Shown piece after piece: positions 36,327-44,648 of a stretch of 64,000 nucleotides of DNA. Origin of the DNA: SIG307 sp045596385 (lineage in GTDB: Bacteria > Bacillota > Clostridia > Lachnospirales > Lachnospiraceae); the NCBI GenBank assembly GCA_045596385.1, contig JAZOCC010000024.1, forward strand, positions 246,245-310,244. Direction: 5' to 3'. The notes beneath the pieces are model-generated. The model searched no databases, was not told the DNA's origin, and worked only from the letters and a program-made list of their open reading frames with translations. The translations under genes were made by a program, and so were the position numbers. The stretch's first letter is position 1; each line of letters begins with the position of its first letter.

Positions 36327-36352
36327 ACATTTAAAATGTTTTGTGATATAGT
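36324..36352 (+). promoter_or_regulatory. Promoter of the antitoxin-like gene
   Basis: -35 TTTACA (36324-36329), 17-base spacer, -10 TATAGT (36347-36352) with an upstream TG. It begins in the T-tract of the preceding terminator. Confidence 0.6.
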
Positions 36353-36409
36353 AAGGAAAAGGGAATATATGTTCGATAAACATGCAGGGATGAAAGAGAG
36401 GTGTTTGCT

Positions 36410-36583
36410 ATGCAGGCACAGAAAAAAGAAACAGAAATCTGTCAAGAAATCAGATTTTCCGAAGAACGGTCTTTTCAGCATAAAACATTAGAGGAACGTG
36501 CCTTGGAGTTCGGTGGTAAACTAAACTTGGATGGGGAGTATGATTGGGGGATACCTGTTGGAAGAGAGATATGGTGCGGGTAA
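36410..36583 (+). CDS. Orphan antitoxin-like small protein
   Basis: A 57-residue protein starting at ATG 36410 behind GAGAGG. Its C-terminal half reads LEERALEFGGKLNLDG and then EYDWGIPVGREIW. That is the pattern of toxin-binding tails of AbrB/MazE-type antitoxins, where a Trp and a final Gly-Arg-Glu-x-Trp are typical. The usual N-terminal DNA-binding swapped-hairpin is missing or replaced by about 20 Lys/Glu-rich residues. No toxin gene follows: 76 bases later comes uvrB. It may be a remnant, a stand-alone anti-toxin, or partner of a distant toxin. Assignment rests on the tail pattern alone. Confidence 0.5.
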   Translation: MQAQKKETEICQEIRFSEERSFQHKTLEERALEFGGKLNLDGEYDWGIPVGREIWCG

Positions 36584-36618
36584 CTGTGATAGAGAACGAA
36601 GAAGGTTTGTTATGAAGT

Positions 36619-36647
36619 TCACTTATTCGAAAATTTCGAATAAGTGA
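36619..36647. promoter_or_regulatory. Perfect palindrome in the uvrB leader
   Basis: TCACTTATTCGAAA (36619-36632), a single A, then its exact complement (36634-36647). The right arm touches the GAGGAGG ribosome site of uvrB. It could be a repressor operator or a hairpin that affects translation. It does not match the Bacillus LexA box, although it shares the CGAA...TTCG symmetry. Confidence 0.6.
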
Positions 36648-36659
36648 GGAGGAAAAGTG

Positions 36660-38639
36660 ATGGATAAATTTATTTTACATTCCGACTACGCCCCGACTGG
36701 CGACCAGCCCCAGGCGATTGCTGACCTGGTAAAGGGCTTTGAAGAAGGCAATCAATTCCAGACGTTGCTTGGTGTCACCGGCTCCGGTAAGACCTTTACC
36801 ATGGCGAATGTCATAGAAAAATTAAATCGACCGACTTTGGTCATTGCGCACAATAAGACCCTGGCGGCCCAGCTTTACGGAGAGTTTAAGGAGTTCTTCC
36901 CGGAGAATGCGGTGGAGTATTTTGTGTCCTATTACGATTACTTCCAGCCGGAGGCCTATGTGCCGTCTACGGATACGTACATTGAGAAGGATTCGGCGAT
37001 TAATGATGAGATTGATAAGCTGCGCCATTCGGCTACGGCGGCCTTAAGTGAGCGGCGGGATGTGGTGATTGTGGCCAGTGTGTCCTGTATTTACGGTCTC
37101 GGTAGCCCCATTGATTACCAGAACATGACGGTGAATCTTCGCCCGGGCATGCAGAAGGATCGGGATGATGTGTTGCGGCGTTTGATTGATATTCAGTATA
37201 CCCGAAACGACATGGACTTTAAGCGAGGTACGTTCCGTGTGCGTGGTGATGTGGTGGAGATTTTTCCGGTTTCTTCTGCGGACACGGCGATTCGTGTGGA
37301 GTTTTTCGGGGATGAGGTGGACCGGATTACGGAGATTGATGTACTGACCGGTGAGATAAAGTGTACGCTGGAGCATACGGTGATTTTTCCGGCGTCCCAC
37401 TACGTGGTGGAGCAGGAGCAGATGAACCGTGCCCTGCTTGATATTGAAGCGGAAATGATTGACCGGGTGCAGTTTTTTAAGAGCGAGGATAAGTTGATTG
37501 AGGCGCAGCGTATCGGCGAGCGTACGGCTTTTGATGTGGAGATGATGCGGGAACTGGGCTTTTGCTCCGGTATCGAGAATTATTCCAGACATCTGGCGGG
37601 CTTGCCTGCGGGAGCAACGCCGCACACGCTGATTGATTATTTTCCGGATGACTTTTTGATTATTGTGGACGAGTCCCATATTACAATTCCGCAGATTCGC
37701 GGTATGCACGCAGGCGACCGTTCGAGAAAGACTACACTTGTAGACTATGGATTCCGCTTGCCGTCGGCGTTAGATAACCGCCCGTTAAATTTCGGCGAGT
37801 TTGAGAGTAAGATTAACCAGATGATGTTTGTGTCCGCGACGCCGTCAGAGTATGAGGAGGCCCATGAGCTTTTGCGGACGGAGCAGGTCATCCGACCGAC
37901 GGGCCTGCTGGACCCGGAGGTGTCGGTGCGCCCGACTGCAGGGCAGATTGACGATTTGCTTGGGGAAATCCGTAAGGAACTGGACAAAAAGAGCAAGGTA
38001 CTGATTACGACGCTGACCAAGCGTATGGCTGAGGATTTGACGGATTATCTCCGTGAGGTGGGCATCCGGGTGAAGTATTTGCACTCCGACATTGATACGC
38101 TGGAGCGTTCCGAGATTATCCGGGATATGCGTATGGATGTGTTTGATGTACTGGTAGGTATTAACCTGTTGCGAGAGGGTCTGGATATCCCGGAGGTAAG
38201 TTTGGTGGCGATTCTGGATGCGGACAAGGAGGGATTCCTCCGTTCCGAAACGTCCCTGATTCAGACCATCGGTCGTGCGGCCCGAAATGCGGAAGGCCGC
38301 GTGGTGATGTATGCGGATGTGATGACAGATTCCATGCGGAAGGCGATTTCCGAGACGGAGCGCCGTCGCGGGATTCAGCAGGCGTATAACGAGGAGCATG
38401 GAATTACGCCGCAGACCATTAAGAAAGCGGTCCGTGAACTGATTACCATATCGAAGAAGGCGGAAGAGATTACACAGGGCATAGAAAAGGATATGGAGTC
38501 TATGTCAAAGAAGGAGCTGCAGGCCCTGGAGAAGAAGTTGCAGAAGCAAATGAACACGGCGGCTGCGGAGTTGAACTTTGAGCTGGCGGCAAAGGTGCGT
38601 GACCAGTTGTTTGAGCTTAAGAAAAAGATGCTGGAGTAG
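36660..38639 (+). CDS. uvrB: Excinuclease ABC subunit B
   Basis: Damage-verifying helicase-like subunit of nucleotide excision repair. The 659-residue product has Walker A GVTGSGKTF (about 39-47), the beta-hairpin region with YYDYFQPEAYVPSTD, the DESH box (VDESHITIPQ), motif VI QTIGRAARN and the C-terminal UVR domain that contacts UvrC. Start is ATG 36660 with GAGGAGG seven bases upstream; the GTG at 36657 is too close. A perfect palindrome precedes it. uvrA follows after 114 bases with no terminator, so they form an operon. Confidence 0.97.
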   Translation: MDKFILHSDYAPTGDQPQAIADLVKGFEEGNQFQTLLGVTGSGKTFTMANVIEKLNRPTLVIAHNKTLAAQLYGEFKEFFPENAVEYFVSYYDYFQPEAYVPSTDTYIEKDSAINDEIDKLRHSATAALSERRDVVIVASVSCIYGLGSPIDYQNMTVNLRPGMQKDRDDVLRRLIDIQYTRNDMDFKRGTFRVRGDVVEIFPVSSADTAIRVEFFGDEVDRITEIDVLTGEIKCTLEHTVIFPASHYVVEQEQMNRALLDIEAEMIDRVQFFKSEDKLIEAQRIGERTAFDVEMMRELGFCSGIENYSRHLAGLPAGATPHTLIDYFPDDFLIIVDESHITIPQIRGMHAGDRSRKTTLVDYGFRLPSALDNRPLNFGEFESKINQMMFVSATPSEYEEAHELLRTEQVIRPTGLLDPEVSVRPTAGQIDDLLGEIRKELDKKSKVLITTLTKRMAEDLTDYLREVGIRVKYLHSDIDTLERSEIIRDMRMDVFDVLVGINLLREGLDIPEVSLVAILDADKEGFLRSETSLIQTIGRAARNAEGRVVMYADVMTDSMRKAISETERRRGIQQAYNEEHGITPQTIKKAVRELITISKKAEEITQGIEKDMESMSKKELQALEKKLQKQMNTAAAELNFELAAKVRDQLFELKKKMLE

Positions 38640-38753
38640 AATGGACGGAGTGTGCAAATGCCGGCGGAGTAATGCGGCATGAAGTGCAATGAACGGATGT
38701 GTGAAGGAAAAACGCACATAATAGAGAAAGTATAACAGAAGCGAGGACATAGT

Positions 38754-41591
38754 ATGTCAGAAAAGAAGTTTATCAAAATAAGGGGTGCGCGGGAGAACAA
38801 CTTAAAGGGAATCAATATCGATATTCCGCGGGATGAGTTTGTGGTATTAACCGGTTTGTCCGGTTCCGGTAAGTCATCCCTTGCTTTTGATACGATTTAT
38901 GCAGAGGGACAGCGTCGGTATATGGAGTCCATTTCTTCTTATGCGAGACAGTTCCTGGGGCAGATGGAGAAGCCGAATGTGGAGAGCATCGAGGGACTTT
39001 CTCCGGCGATTTCCATTGATCAGAAGTCCACGAACCGCAACCCGCGGTCCACGGTAGGTACGGTGACGGAGATTTACGATTATTTCCGTTTGCTCTATGC
39101 CCGTATCGGCATTCCGCATTGTCCGGAGTGCGGTAAGGTCATTAAGAAGCAGACTGTGGACGAGATGTCGGACGAGATTATGCAGCTTCCGGAGCGGACG
39201 AAGATTCAGCTTCTGGCGCCGGTGGTGCGAGGCCGTAAGGGTGAGCATGCGAAGATTTTCGAGCAGGCAAAGCGTAGCGGTTATGTCCGCGTGATTGTGG
39301 ACGGACAGCAGTATGAGCTTTCCGAGGAGATTAAGCTGGAGAAAAATATTAAGCATAACATAGAGATTGTGGTAGACCGTCTGGTGATAAAGGAAGGCGT
39401 GGAGCAGCGTCTTCGGGATTCCATCGACAGTGTATTGCGACTGAGCGAAGGACTTTTGATTGTGGATGTGATTGACGGGGAGCCGATTCGGTTCTCTGAG
39501 AGCTTTTCCTGTCCGGATTGCGGTGTCAGCATCGATGAGATTGAACCGCGCGTGTTTTCCTTTAACAATCCGTTCGGTGCCTGCCCGGAGTGTCACGGTA
39601 TCGGCGTGAAGATGGAGTTTGACGAGGATTTGCTGATTCCGGATAAGTCCATGAGTATTGCGGAGGGGGCCATTGCGGTACTGGGCTGGCAGTCTGCCAC
39701 GGACCCGTCCAGTTATACCGGCAGCACATTGACGGCACTGGCGAAAGAGTATAAGTTTGACTTAAAGACGCCGTTTGAGAAGCTTCCGAAGGATATTCAG
39801 GATATGATTTATTACGGTACCGGCGGTCGTGTGGTGAAGGTTCATTATCAAAGCCAGCGGGGCCAGGGTGTGTATGATGTGGCCTTTGAAGGCCTGATTA
39901 AAAATGTGGAGCGCAGATACCGGGAGACGGCGTCGGATACCACAAAGCAGGAGTACGAGACCTTTATGCGTACCACGCCGTGTAAGGTGTGTAAGGGCAA
40001 GCGTTTGAAGAAAGAGTCCTTGGCGGTAACAGTGGGCAACCGCAATATTGCAGAGGTCACCGAGTGCTCCGTGCGGGATTTGTATACCTTTATGCAGGAA
40101 CTGGAGCTTACCGAGCGTCAGCAGCAAATCGGTGAATTGGTATTAAAGGAGATTCGTGCAAGAGTAGGATTCCTGATGGATGTAGGACTGGATTATCTGA
40201 CGCTGGCCAGAGCCACCGCATCCTTGTCCGGTGGTGAAGCGCAACGTATCCGATTGGCGACCCAGATCGGTTCCGGTTTGGTGGGCGTTGCGTATATTCT
40301 GGACGAGCCGAGTATCGGTCTGCACCAGAGAGATAATGATAAGCTACTGAAAACGTTAAAGCATTTGAAGGATTTGGGAAATACCCTGATTGTGGTGGAA
40401 CACGACGAGGATACCATGTATGCGGCGGACCACATTATCGATATCGGTCCGGGCGCGGGCGACCACGGCGGTGAGGTGATTGCCCAGGGTACCGCGGAAG
40501 AGATTATGAAGGTTCCGGAGTCCATTACCGGTGCATATTTGTCCGGAAAGTTACAGATTCCGCTTCCGAAGAGCCGCAGGAAGCCGACCGGTTTTCTGAA
40601 GGTGAAGGGGGCTCGCGAGAATAATCTGAAAAACATCGACGTAGATATTCCGTTAGGTGTATTTACCTGTGTGACCGGTGTGTCCGGCTCCGGTAAGAGC
40701 TCTCTGGTCAACGAGATTTTGTATAAGCATTTGGCCAAGAGTTTGAACCGTGCCCGTATCCTGGCGGGAGACCATGACGGCATCGACGGCATCGAACAGC
40801 TGGACAAGGTGATCAACATCGACCAGTCTCCGATCGGGCGTACGCCGCGTTCCAACCCGGCTACCTATACCGGTGTGTTTGACCAGATTCGTGATTTGTT
40901 CGCAAGTACGCCGGATGCAAAGCTGCGCGGTTACAGCAAGGGGCGGTTCAGCTTTAACGTAAAGGGCGGTCGTTGTGAGGCTTGCAGCGGCGACGGCATT
41001 TTGAAAATCGAAATGAACTTCCTGCCGGATATTTTTGTGCCGTGCGAGGTGTGCGGAGGTAAGCGTTACAACCGCGAGACGTTGGAAGTAAAGTATAAGG
41101 GTAAGACCATTTACGACGTACTGGAAATGCGTGTGGAGGAAGCGGTGAAGTTTTTTGAAAATGTGCCGTCTATTCGTAAGAAAATCGAGACGTTAAACGA
41201 TGTGGGACTGTCCTATTTGAAGCTGGGACATCCGTCCACCCTTTTGTCCGGCGGTGAGGCACAGCGTATCAAGCTGGCTACGGAGCTTTCCCGTCGCAGT
41301 ACCGGTAAGACCATTTATATTCTGGATGAACCGACCACTGGTTTGCATTTTGCGGATGTACACAAGCTCATTGAGATTTTGCAGCGTTTGACCGAGGGCG
41401 GCAATACGGTGCTTGTCATCGAGCATAATCTGGACGTGATCAAGACGGCGGATTATCTCATCGACATCGGCCCGGAGGGCGGCGATAAGGGCGGTACCGT
41501 GGTGGCACAGGGTACGCCGGAAGAGGTGGCAAAGAATTCGAAGTCTTACACCGGACAGTATGTGAAGAAGTATCTTACACAGAAGAAATAG
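38754..41591 (+). CDS. uvrA: Excinuclease ABC subunit A
   Basis: Damage-sensing ATPase of nucleotide excision repair. The 945 residues contain two ABC modules, with Walker A GLSGSGKSSLAF (about 31-42) and GVSGSGKSSL (about 640) and two LSGGEAQR signatures. Zinc modules are visible as CPECGKV, the CPDC...CPEC pair near 253-280 and CEACSGDG...CEVCGG near 740-770. Length is normal. It follows uvrB and probably shares its promoter and any damage control. A hairpin lies about 100 bases after the stop. Confidence 0.97.
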   Translation: MSEKKFIKIRGARENNLKGINIDIPRDEFVVLTGLSGSGKSSLAFDTIYAEGQRRYMESISSYARQFLGQMEKPNVESIEGLSPAISIDQKSTNRNPRSTVGTVTEIYDYFRLLYARIGIPHCPECGKVIKKQTVDEMSDEIMQLPERTKIQLLAPVVRGRKGEHAKIFEQAKRSGYVRVIVDGQQYELSEEIKLEKNIKHNIEIVVDRLVIKEGVEQRLRDSIDSVLRLSEGLLIVDVIDGEPIRFSESFSCPDCGVSIDEIEPRVFSFNNPFGACPECHGIGVKMEFDEDLLIPDKSMSIAEGAIAVLGWQSATDPSSYTGSTLTALAKEYKFDLKTPFEKLPKDIQDMIYYGTGGRVVKVHYQSQRGQGVYDVAFEGLIKNVERRYRETASDTTKQEYETFMRTTPCKVCKGKRLKKESLAVTVGNRNIAEVTECSVRDLYTFMQELELTERQQQIGELVLKEIRARVGFLMDVGLDYLTLARATASLSGGEAQRIRLATQIGSGLVGVAYILDEPSIGLHQRDNDKLLKTLKHLKDLGNTLIVVEHDEDTMYAADHIIDIGPGAGDHGGEVIAQGTAEEIMKVPESITGAYLSGKLQIPLPKSRRKPTGFLKVKGARENNLKNIDVDIPLGVFTCVTGVSGSGKSSLVNEILYKHLAKSLNRARILAGDHDGIDGIEQLDKVINIDQSPIGRTPRSNPATYTGVFDQIRDLFASTPDAKLRGYSKGRFSFNVKGGRCEACSGDGILKIEMNFLPDIFVPCEVCGGKRYNRETLEVKYKGKTIYDVLEMRVEEAVKFFENVPSIRKKIETLNDVGLSYLKLGHPSTLLSGGEAQRIKLATELSRRSTGKTIYILDEPTTGLHFADVHKLIEILQRLTEGGNTVLVIEHNLDVIKTADYLIDIGPEGGDKGGTVVAQGTPEEVAKNSKSYTGQYVKKYLTQKK

Positions 41592-41688
41592 GTAGTGCGA
41601 AGAATAATCCCGGCTGGTGTGTACATGTCGGAAACTGTGTCCGGGCAATCATAAGAAAATGCGCGTGACATAAAAAAATTAGCACGAG

Positions 41689-41720
41689 AGCGTCTCTTTG
41701 AAAAAAGAGGCGCTTTGCTT
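41689..41720 (+). terminator. Terminator-like hairpin after uvrA
   Basis: Arms AGCGTCTCTTT (41689-41699) and AAAGAGGCGCT (41704-41714) with one T-G pair; the T-tract after it is short. Confidence 0.6.
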
Positions 41721-41749
41721 GCTTATATGGGATGTTTTACAGAAAAACA

Positions 41750-41778
41750 TTGCAAATGATGAGGAATTATGCTATAGT
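41750..41778 (+). promoter_or_regulatory. Promoter of the alcohol dehydrogenase gene
   Basis: -35 TTGCAA (41750-41755), 17-base spacer, -10 TATAGT (41773-41778), 28 bases before the ATG. Confidence 0.7.
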
Positions 41779-41806
41779 GGATACTAGAAACGAAGGAGGT
41801 AAAGAT

Positions 41807-42991
41807 ATGAATAATTTCACTTTTTATAGTCCGACCTATTTCGCATTCGGAAAGGGTCAGGAGGCAGAGACAGGACGACTTGTTAAGCGTTTCGGAGGAA
41901 GCAAGGTATTGCTCCACTACGGCGGAGGTTCCGTGGTTCGTTCCGGACTTTTGGACAGAGTAAAGGCTGCTCTTGACGAGGAGAAGATTCCTTATGTAGA
42001 GCTTGGCGGTGTACAGCCGAATCCGAGAGACGGTTTGGTATATCAGGGCATCGATCTTTGTCGTAAGGAAGGTGTTGATTTTATCGTAGCGGTAGGCGGC
42101 GGCAGTGCCATCGATTCCGCGAAGGCAATTGCTATGGGTGTGCCGTACGAGGGAGATTTCTGGGATTTCTATTCCGGAAAGAGAGCAGAGACCGCACTTC
42201 CGGTTGGTACGGTATTGACCATTGCGGCAGCGGGCAGCGAAGGTTCTCCGGACTCTGTTATTACGAAGGAAGCCACACTTCAGAAGTGTGGTGCCGGCAG
42301 TGATTGTATTCGCCCGAAGTTCTCCGTATTAAATCCGGCTTTGACCGAGACCCTTCCGGCTTATCAGTCCGCATGCGGTGCAACGGATATTATGGCACAT
42401 GTATTCGAGCGTTATTTCAGTAATACACCGGAGGTAGAGGTGACCGACCGTCTGTGCGAGGCAGTGCTTCTTACCATGGTGAAGGAGACCCCGCGTGTGA
42501 TTGCGGACCCGCACAACTACGAGGCTCGCGCGAATATCATGTGGGCCGGCATGGTAGCACATAACAATATCGTCGGTGTAGGCAGAGCACAGGACTGGAA
42601 CAGCCACGGTATCGAGCATCAGCTTTCCGCATTGTATGACTGCGCACACGGTGCAGGCCTTGCGGTTATTATGCCGGCTTGGATGACCTATGTGGCAGAT
42701 CATCACGATCCGATGCGCATGGCACAGATGGCGACCCGCGTGTTCGGTTGTCAGATGAATTTCGCGAATCCGAAGGAGACTGCGCTGGAGGGTGTAAAGG
42801 AATTCCGCCGGTTCTTAGCTTCCATCGGTATGCCGATTAACTTTGAGCAGCTGGGTGCAAAGAGGGAAGATATTCCGCGTCTTGTGGAATTGTTCGGTAT
42901 CGGCGACGGCATCCGGGGCGGTTATGTAGAGCTTGATAAGGCTGCAGTGACCGAGATTTACGAGAGAGCCGCAGCAGCGACTTTGGAATAA
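41807..42991 (+). CDS. Iron-containing alcohol dehydrogenase (butanol dehydrogenase type)
   Basis: NAD(P)H-dependent group III alcohol dehydrogenase of 394 residues that reduces aldehydes to alcohols in fermentation. It has the GGGSAIDSAKAIAMG nucleotide-binding segment near 95-109, the metal-ligand regions DIMAHVFERYF (about 195) and GIEHQLSALYDCAHGAGLA (about 265-283) with their conserved Asp and His residues. The ATG at 41807 follows GGAGG; the open frame extends upstream through the promoter without a site. It resembles YqdH/BdhA enzymes. It has its own promoter and a strong terminator, so it is monocistronic. Confidence 0.92.
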   Translation: MNNFTFYSPTYFAFGKGQEAETGRLVKRFGGSKVLLHYGGGSVVRSGLLDRVKAALDEEKIPYVELGGVQPNPRDGLVYQGIDLCRKEGVDFIVAVGGGSAIDSAKAIAMGVPYEGDFWDFYSGKRAETALPVGTVLTIAAAGSEGSPDSVITKEATLQKCGAGSDCIRPKFSVLNPALTETLPAYQSACGATDIMAHVFERYFSNTPEVEVTDRLCEAVLLTMVKETPRVIADPHNYEARANIMWAGMVAHNNIVGVGRAQDWNSHGIEHQLSALYDCAHGAGLAVIMPAWMTYVADHHDPMRMAQMATRVFGCQMNFANPKETALEGVKEFRRFLASIGMPINFEQLGAKREDIPRLVELFGIGDGIRGGYVELDKAAVTEIYERAAAATLE

Positions 42992-43048
42992 GAGAAATCA
43001 CCGGGAGACCGGTATTTCATACATACAAAAGATAACCTACAAAAGACA

Positions 43049-43080
43049 AAAACGCTTCACCCGCAAAGGTGAAGCGTTTT
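43049..43080. terminator. Bidirectional terminator between alcohol dehydrogenase and ferredoxin
   Basis: Perfect 13-bp arms AAAACGCTTCACC (43049-43061) and its complement (43068-43080), with A-run and T-run at either end, serving both convergent genes. Confidence 0.9.
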
Positions 43081-43096
43081 AATGTTTGCTCGTGAA

Positions 43097-43264
43097 TTAC
43101 TGAGAAATAGACTCAGTCGGGCAGGTAGCTGCGCAAGCGCCGCAATCTAAGCATGCGTCTGCATCAATCTCGTACTGGGAAGCTCCCTCGCTGATTGCTC
43201 CTACCGGGCACTCTGCTGCACAAGCGCCGCAGCTGATGCACTGATCAGAAATCTTATATGCCAT
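43097..43264 (-). CDS. 2[4Fe-4S] ferredoxin
   Basis: Small electron carrier of 55 residues. The protein begins MAYKIS and has two complete cluster motifs: C9-x2-C12-x2-C15-x3-C19-P and C38-x2-C41-x2-C44-x3-C48-P. Internal two-fold symmetry is clear (SCGACAAECP and DCGACAATCP). This is the classical clostridial ferredoxin used by hydrogenase, pyruvate:ferredoxin oxidoreductase and Rnf. It has a GGAGGATATC site and a shared bidirectional terminator. It is a likely redox partner of the Rnf complex at the left edge, as inferred from pathway knowledge. Confidence 0.95.
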   Translation of the reverse strand: MAYKISDQCISCGACAAECPVGAISEGASQYEIDADACLDCGACAATCPTESISQ

Positions 43265-43429
43265 TGTGATATCCTCCTTTATTATTTATCTGCCTCTATT
43301 GTAATATATAATTTCAAATAATACAAGTACCTTTTTTCGGAATGTGAGAAGAAGCATGGAAAGGGTGGATGAGGATGGAGAAAGTGAAAATCATCGGATA
43401 AGTATGTGAAATCTTCCAAAGGTTCGCCC

Positions 43430-43458
43430 TTGACGAAAGCGGATAGGTTGTGTATACT
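43430..43458 (+). promoter_or_regulatory. Promoter of the DUF1858 gene
   Basis: -35 TTGACG (43430-43435), 17-base spacer, -10 TATACT (43453-43458) with an extended TG. Confidence 0.75.
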
Positions 43459-43546
43459 TTAACTCGTGAAGTCAGAATTAGGTGCATTTCCCGATACGTA
43501 TAGAGTGTGCGGTACGGGGGATGCGTAGGATGAAAGGAGAATAAAA

Positions 43547-43747
43547 ATGCAGGTAAGTAAGGATATGATTATTGCACAGTTGATTCAGGTGGATCCGGGC
43601 ATCGTAGAGATTTTGTTTGCAGCAGGCATGCATTGTATCGGTTGTCCGTCCGCTCAGGGCGAGAGCCTGGAGATGGCATGCATGGTACACGGTATCGATG
43701 CGGACGAGCTTGTAAATCAGATTAATGAGTTTTTAGCATCTAAGTAG
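43547..43747 (+). CDS. DUF1858 / hybrid-cluster-associated redox disulfide protein
   Basis: A 66-residue cytoplasmic protein of the DUF1858 type. It has the pattern D-x-x-I-x-x-L-I near the start, V-D-P-G-I-V-E-I-L, then G-M-H-C-I-G-C-P with a CxxC pair (Cys30, Cys33) and a helical C-terminus. Relatives occur beside hybrid cluster proteins and other anaerobic redox enzymes and are thought to handle disulfide or iron-sulfur chemistry. No such enzyme is adjacent here. It has its own promoter, a GAAAGGAG site and a strong terminator, so it is a single-gene unit. Confidence 0.88.
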   Translation: MQVSKDMIIAQLIQVDPGIVEILFAAGMHCIGCPSAQGESLEMACMVHGIDADELVNQINEFLASK

Positions 43748-43760
43748 GATGAAAAGCTTG

Positions 43761-43794
43761 TCGGCACAGTCTTGGGACTGTGCCGATATTTTTT
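43761..43794 (+). terminator. Terminator after DUF1858 gene
   Basis: Perfect 11-bp arms TCGGCACAGTC (43761-43771) and GACTGTGCCGA (43776-43786), then TATTTTTTC. Confidence 0.92.
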
Positions 43795-43804
43795 CAGAAA
43801 CTAC

Positions 43805-43833
43805 TTGACATTTGTAAAAAAACGTTGTAAGAT
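43805..43833 (+). promoter_or_regulatory. Promoter of tRNA-Trp
   Basis: Perfect -35 TTGACA (43805-43810), 17-base spacer, -10 TAAGAT (43828-43833). Confidence 0.75.
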
Positions 43834-43858
43834 ATGAGGGCAGTCAAAAATTGCATAT

Positions 43859-43931
43859 AGGGGTATAGTTCAGCTGGTAGAATAACGGTCTCCAAAACCG
43901 CAGGTCGTGGGTTCGAATCCTACTGCCCCTG
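43859..43931 (+). tRNA. tRNA-Trp (CCA anticodon)
   Basis: A 73-base tRNA. The acceptor stem AGGGGTA pairs with TGCCCCT and the discriminator base is G. The D-arm contains AGTTCAGCTGGTAGA, and the anticodon CCA lies at 43892-43894 in the loop CTCCAAA. The T-arm shows GGTTCGAATCC. The 3' CCA is not encoded. Only tRNA in the window, with its own promoter and terminator. Confidence 0.96.
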
Positions 43932-43933
43932 TT

Positions 43934-43962
43934 AAAGCCAAATCGGAAGATTTGGCTTTTTT
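43934..43962 (+). terminator. Terminator after tRNA-Trp
   Basis: Perfect 11-bp arms AAAGCCAAATC (43934-43944) and GATTTGGCTTT (43949-43959), continuing into a six-T run. Confidence 0.9.
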
Positions 43963-43988
43963 CTATCGTAAAAAAAGGAGAACGTCAA

Positions 43989-44426
43989 ATGAACTACCAA
44001 CGGATGATGAACGAAAATGATAAGGATATCCCTTGTTTGACATCTGTTTTCAAGTTGCCGGAAATATCCCGTTATATCAGTATTGATGAGCAAAACTATT
44101 GGCATTATGTAACTTTAAGTGATAATGTGTACTTCTTTAAAGTTTATGATGACGAGCATTTGGTTGCGACTACACATCTGGAAGTGGTAGACCGGGTTTT
44201 GTATATGGATATTATGGTGGTTCCGGAACAACAGGGAAAAGGAATTGCAACAGCTATTTTAAGAGATATTCGAGCGGAGCGTCTTGTTTCCGGGTTTGAC
44301 AGGATTGAAGTGGCGATTGATGAAAACAACGTTGCGTCGATTCGTTTATTTGAGAAGATGGGATTTGGCTTTGTGACGAAGGAAGATGAGTTGTTAAACT
44401 ATGTGTATAAAGTGAAGAAAGAATGA
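43989..44426 (+). CDS. GNAT family N-acetyltransferase
   Basis: Acetyl-CoA-dependent acetyltransferase of 145 residues. The GNAT core shows VDRVLYMDIMVVPEQQGKGIA across beta4 and the pyrophosphate-binding loop (Q/G-x-G-K/x-G/A as QGKGIA, about 83-88). It also has the later VAIDENNVASIRLFEKMGF segment typical of the family. No signal peptide. It starts behind AAAAAAGGAG, just downstream of the tRNA terminator. The substrate cannot be told from sequence; GNAT enzymes acetylate antibiotics, polyamines or protein N-termini. Confidence 0.88.
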   Translation: MNYQRMMNENDKDIPCLTSVFKLPEISRYISIDEQNYWHYVTLSDNVYFFKVYDDEHLVATTHLEVVDRVLYMDIMVVPEQQGKGIATAILRDIRAERLVSGFDRIEVAIDENNVASIRLFEKMGFGFVTKEDELLNYVYKVKKE

Positions 44427-44460
44427 TAGTGTTCATTTTATTCAATGTTCCAGAAAAAGG

Positions 44461-44489
44461 TTGCATTTTCCATAAAAGTATGATATAAG
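44461..44489 (+). promoter_or_regulatory. Promoter of the DUF3737 gene
   Basis: -35 TTGCAT (44461-44466), 17-base spacer, -10 TATAAG (44484-44489). The leader to the ATG is about 155 bases and holds no other gene. Confidence 0.6.
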
Positions 44490-44648
44490 TGAAAAGGAAG
44501 AAAAAACAAGGATACGAGAGGAAAAAAGTGCGCCGGATGATTGAGAATATAGCTTGTTCATATTTTGAAATAAATGTGAACAACTACGAAGATAAACATC
44601 TATGAAGGGAAATTTCCGGGACAACCGGCGTGTTGAAAGGATGAAGTT

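Noticed and set aside
36231..36491. 86-codon open frame overlapping the antitoxin-like gene
   Set aside because: It runs across promoter and terminator signals and overlaps the gene with a proper ribosome site in another frame.
36619..36647. LexA box at uvrB
   Set aside because: The palindrome lacks the GAAC-N4-GTTC core of the Bacillus LexA site.
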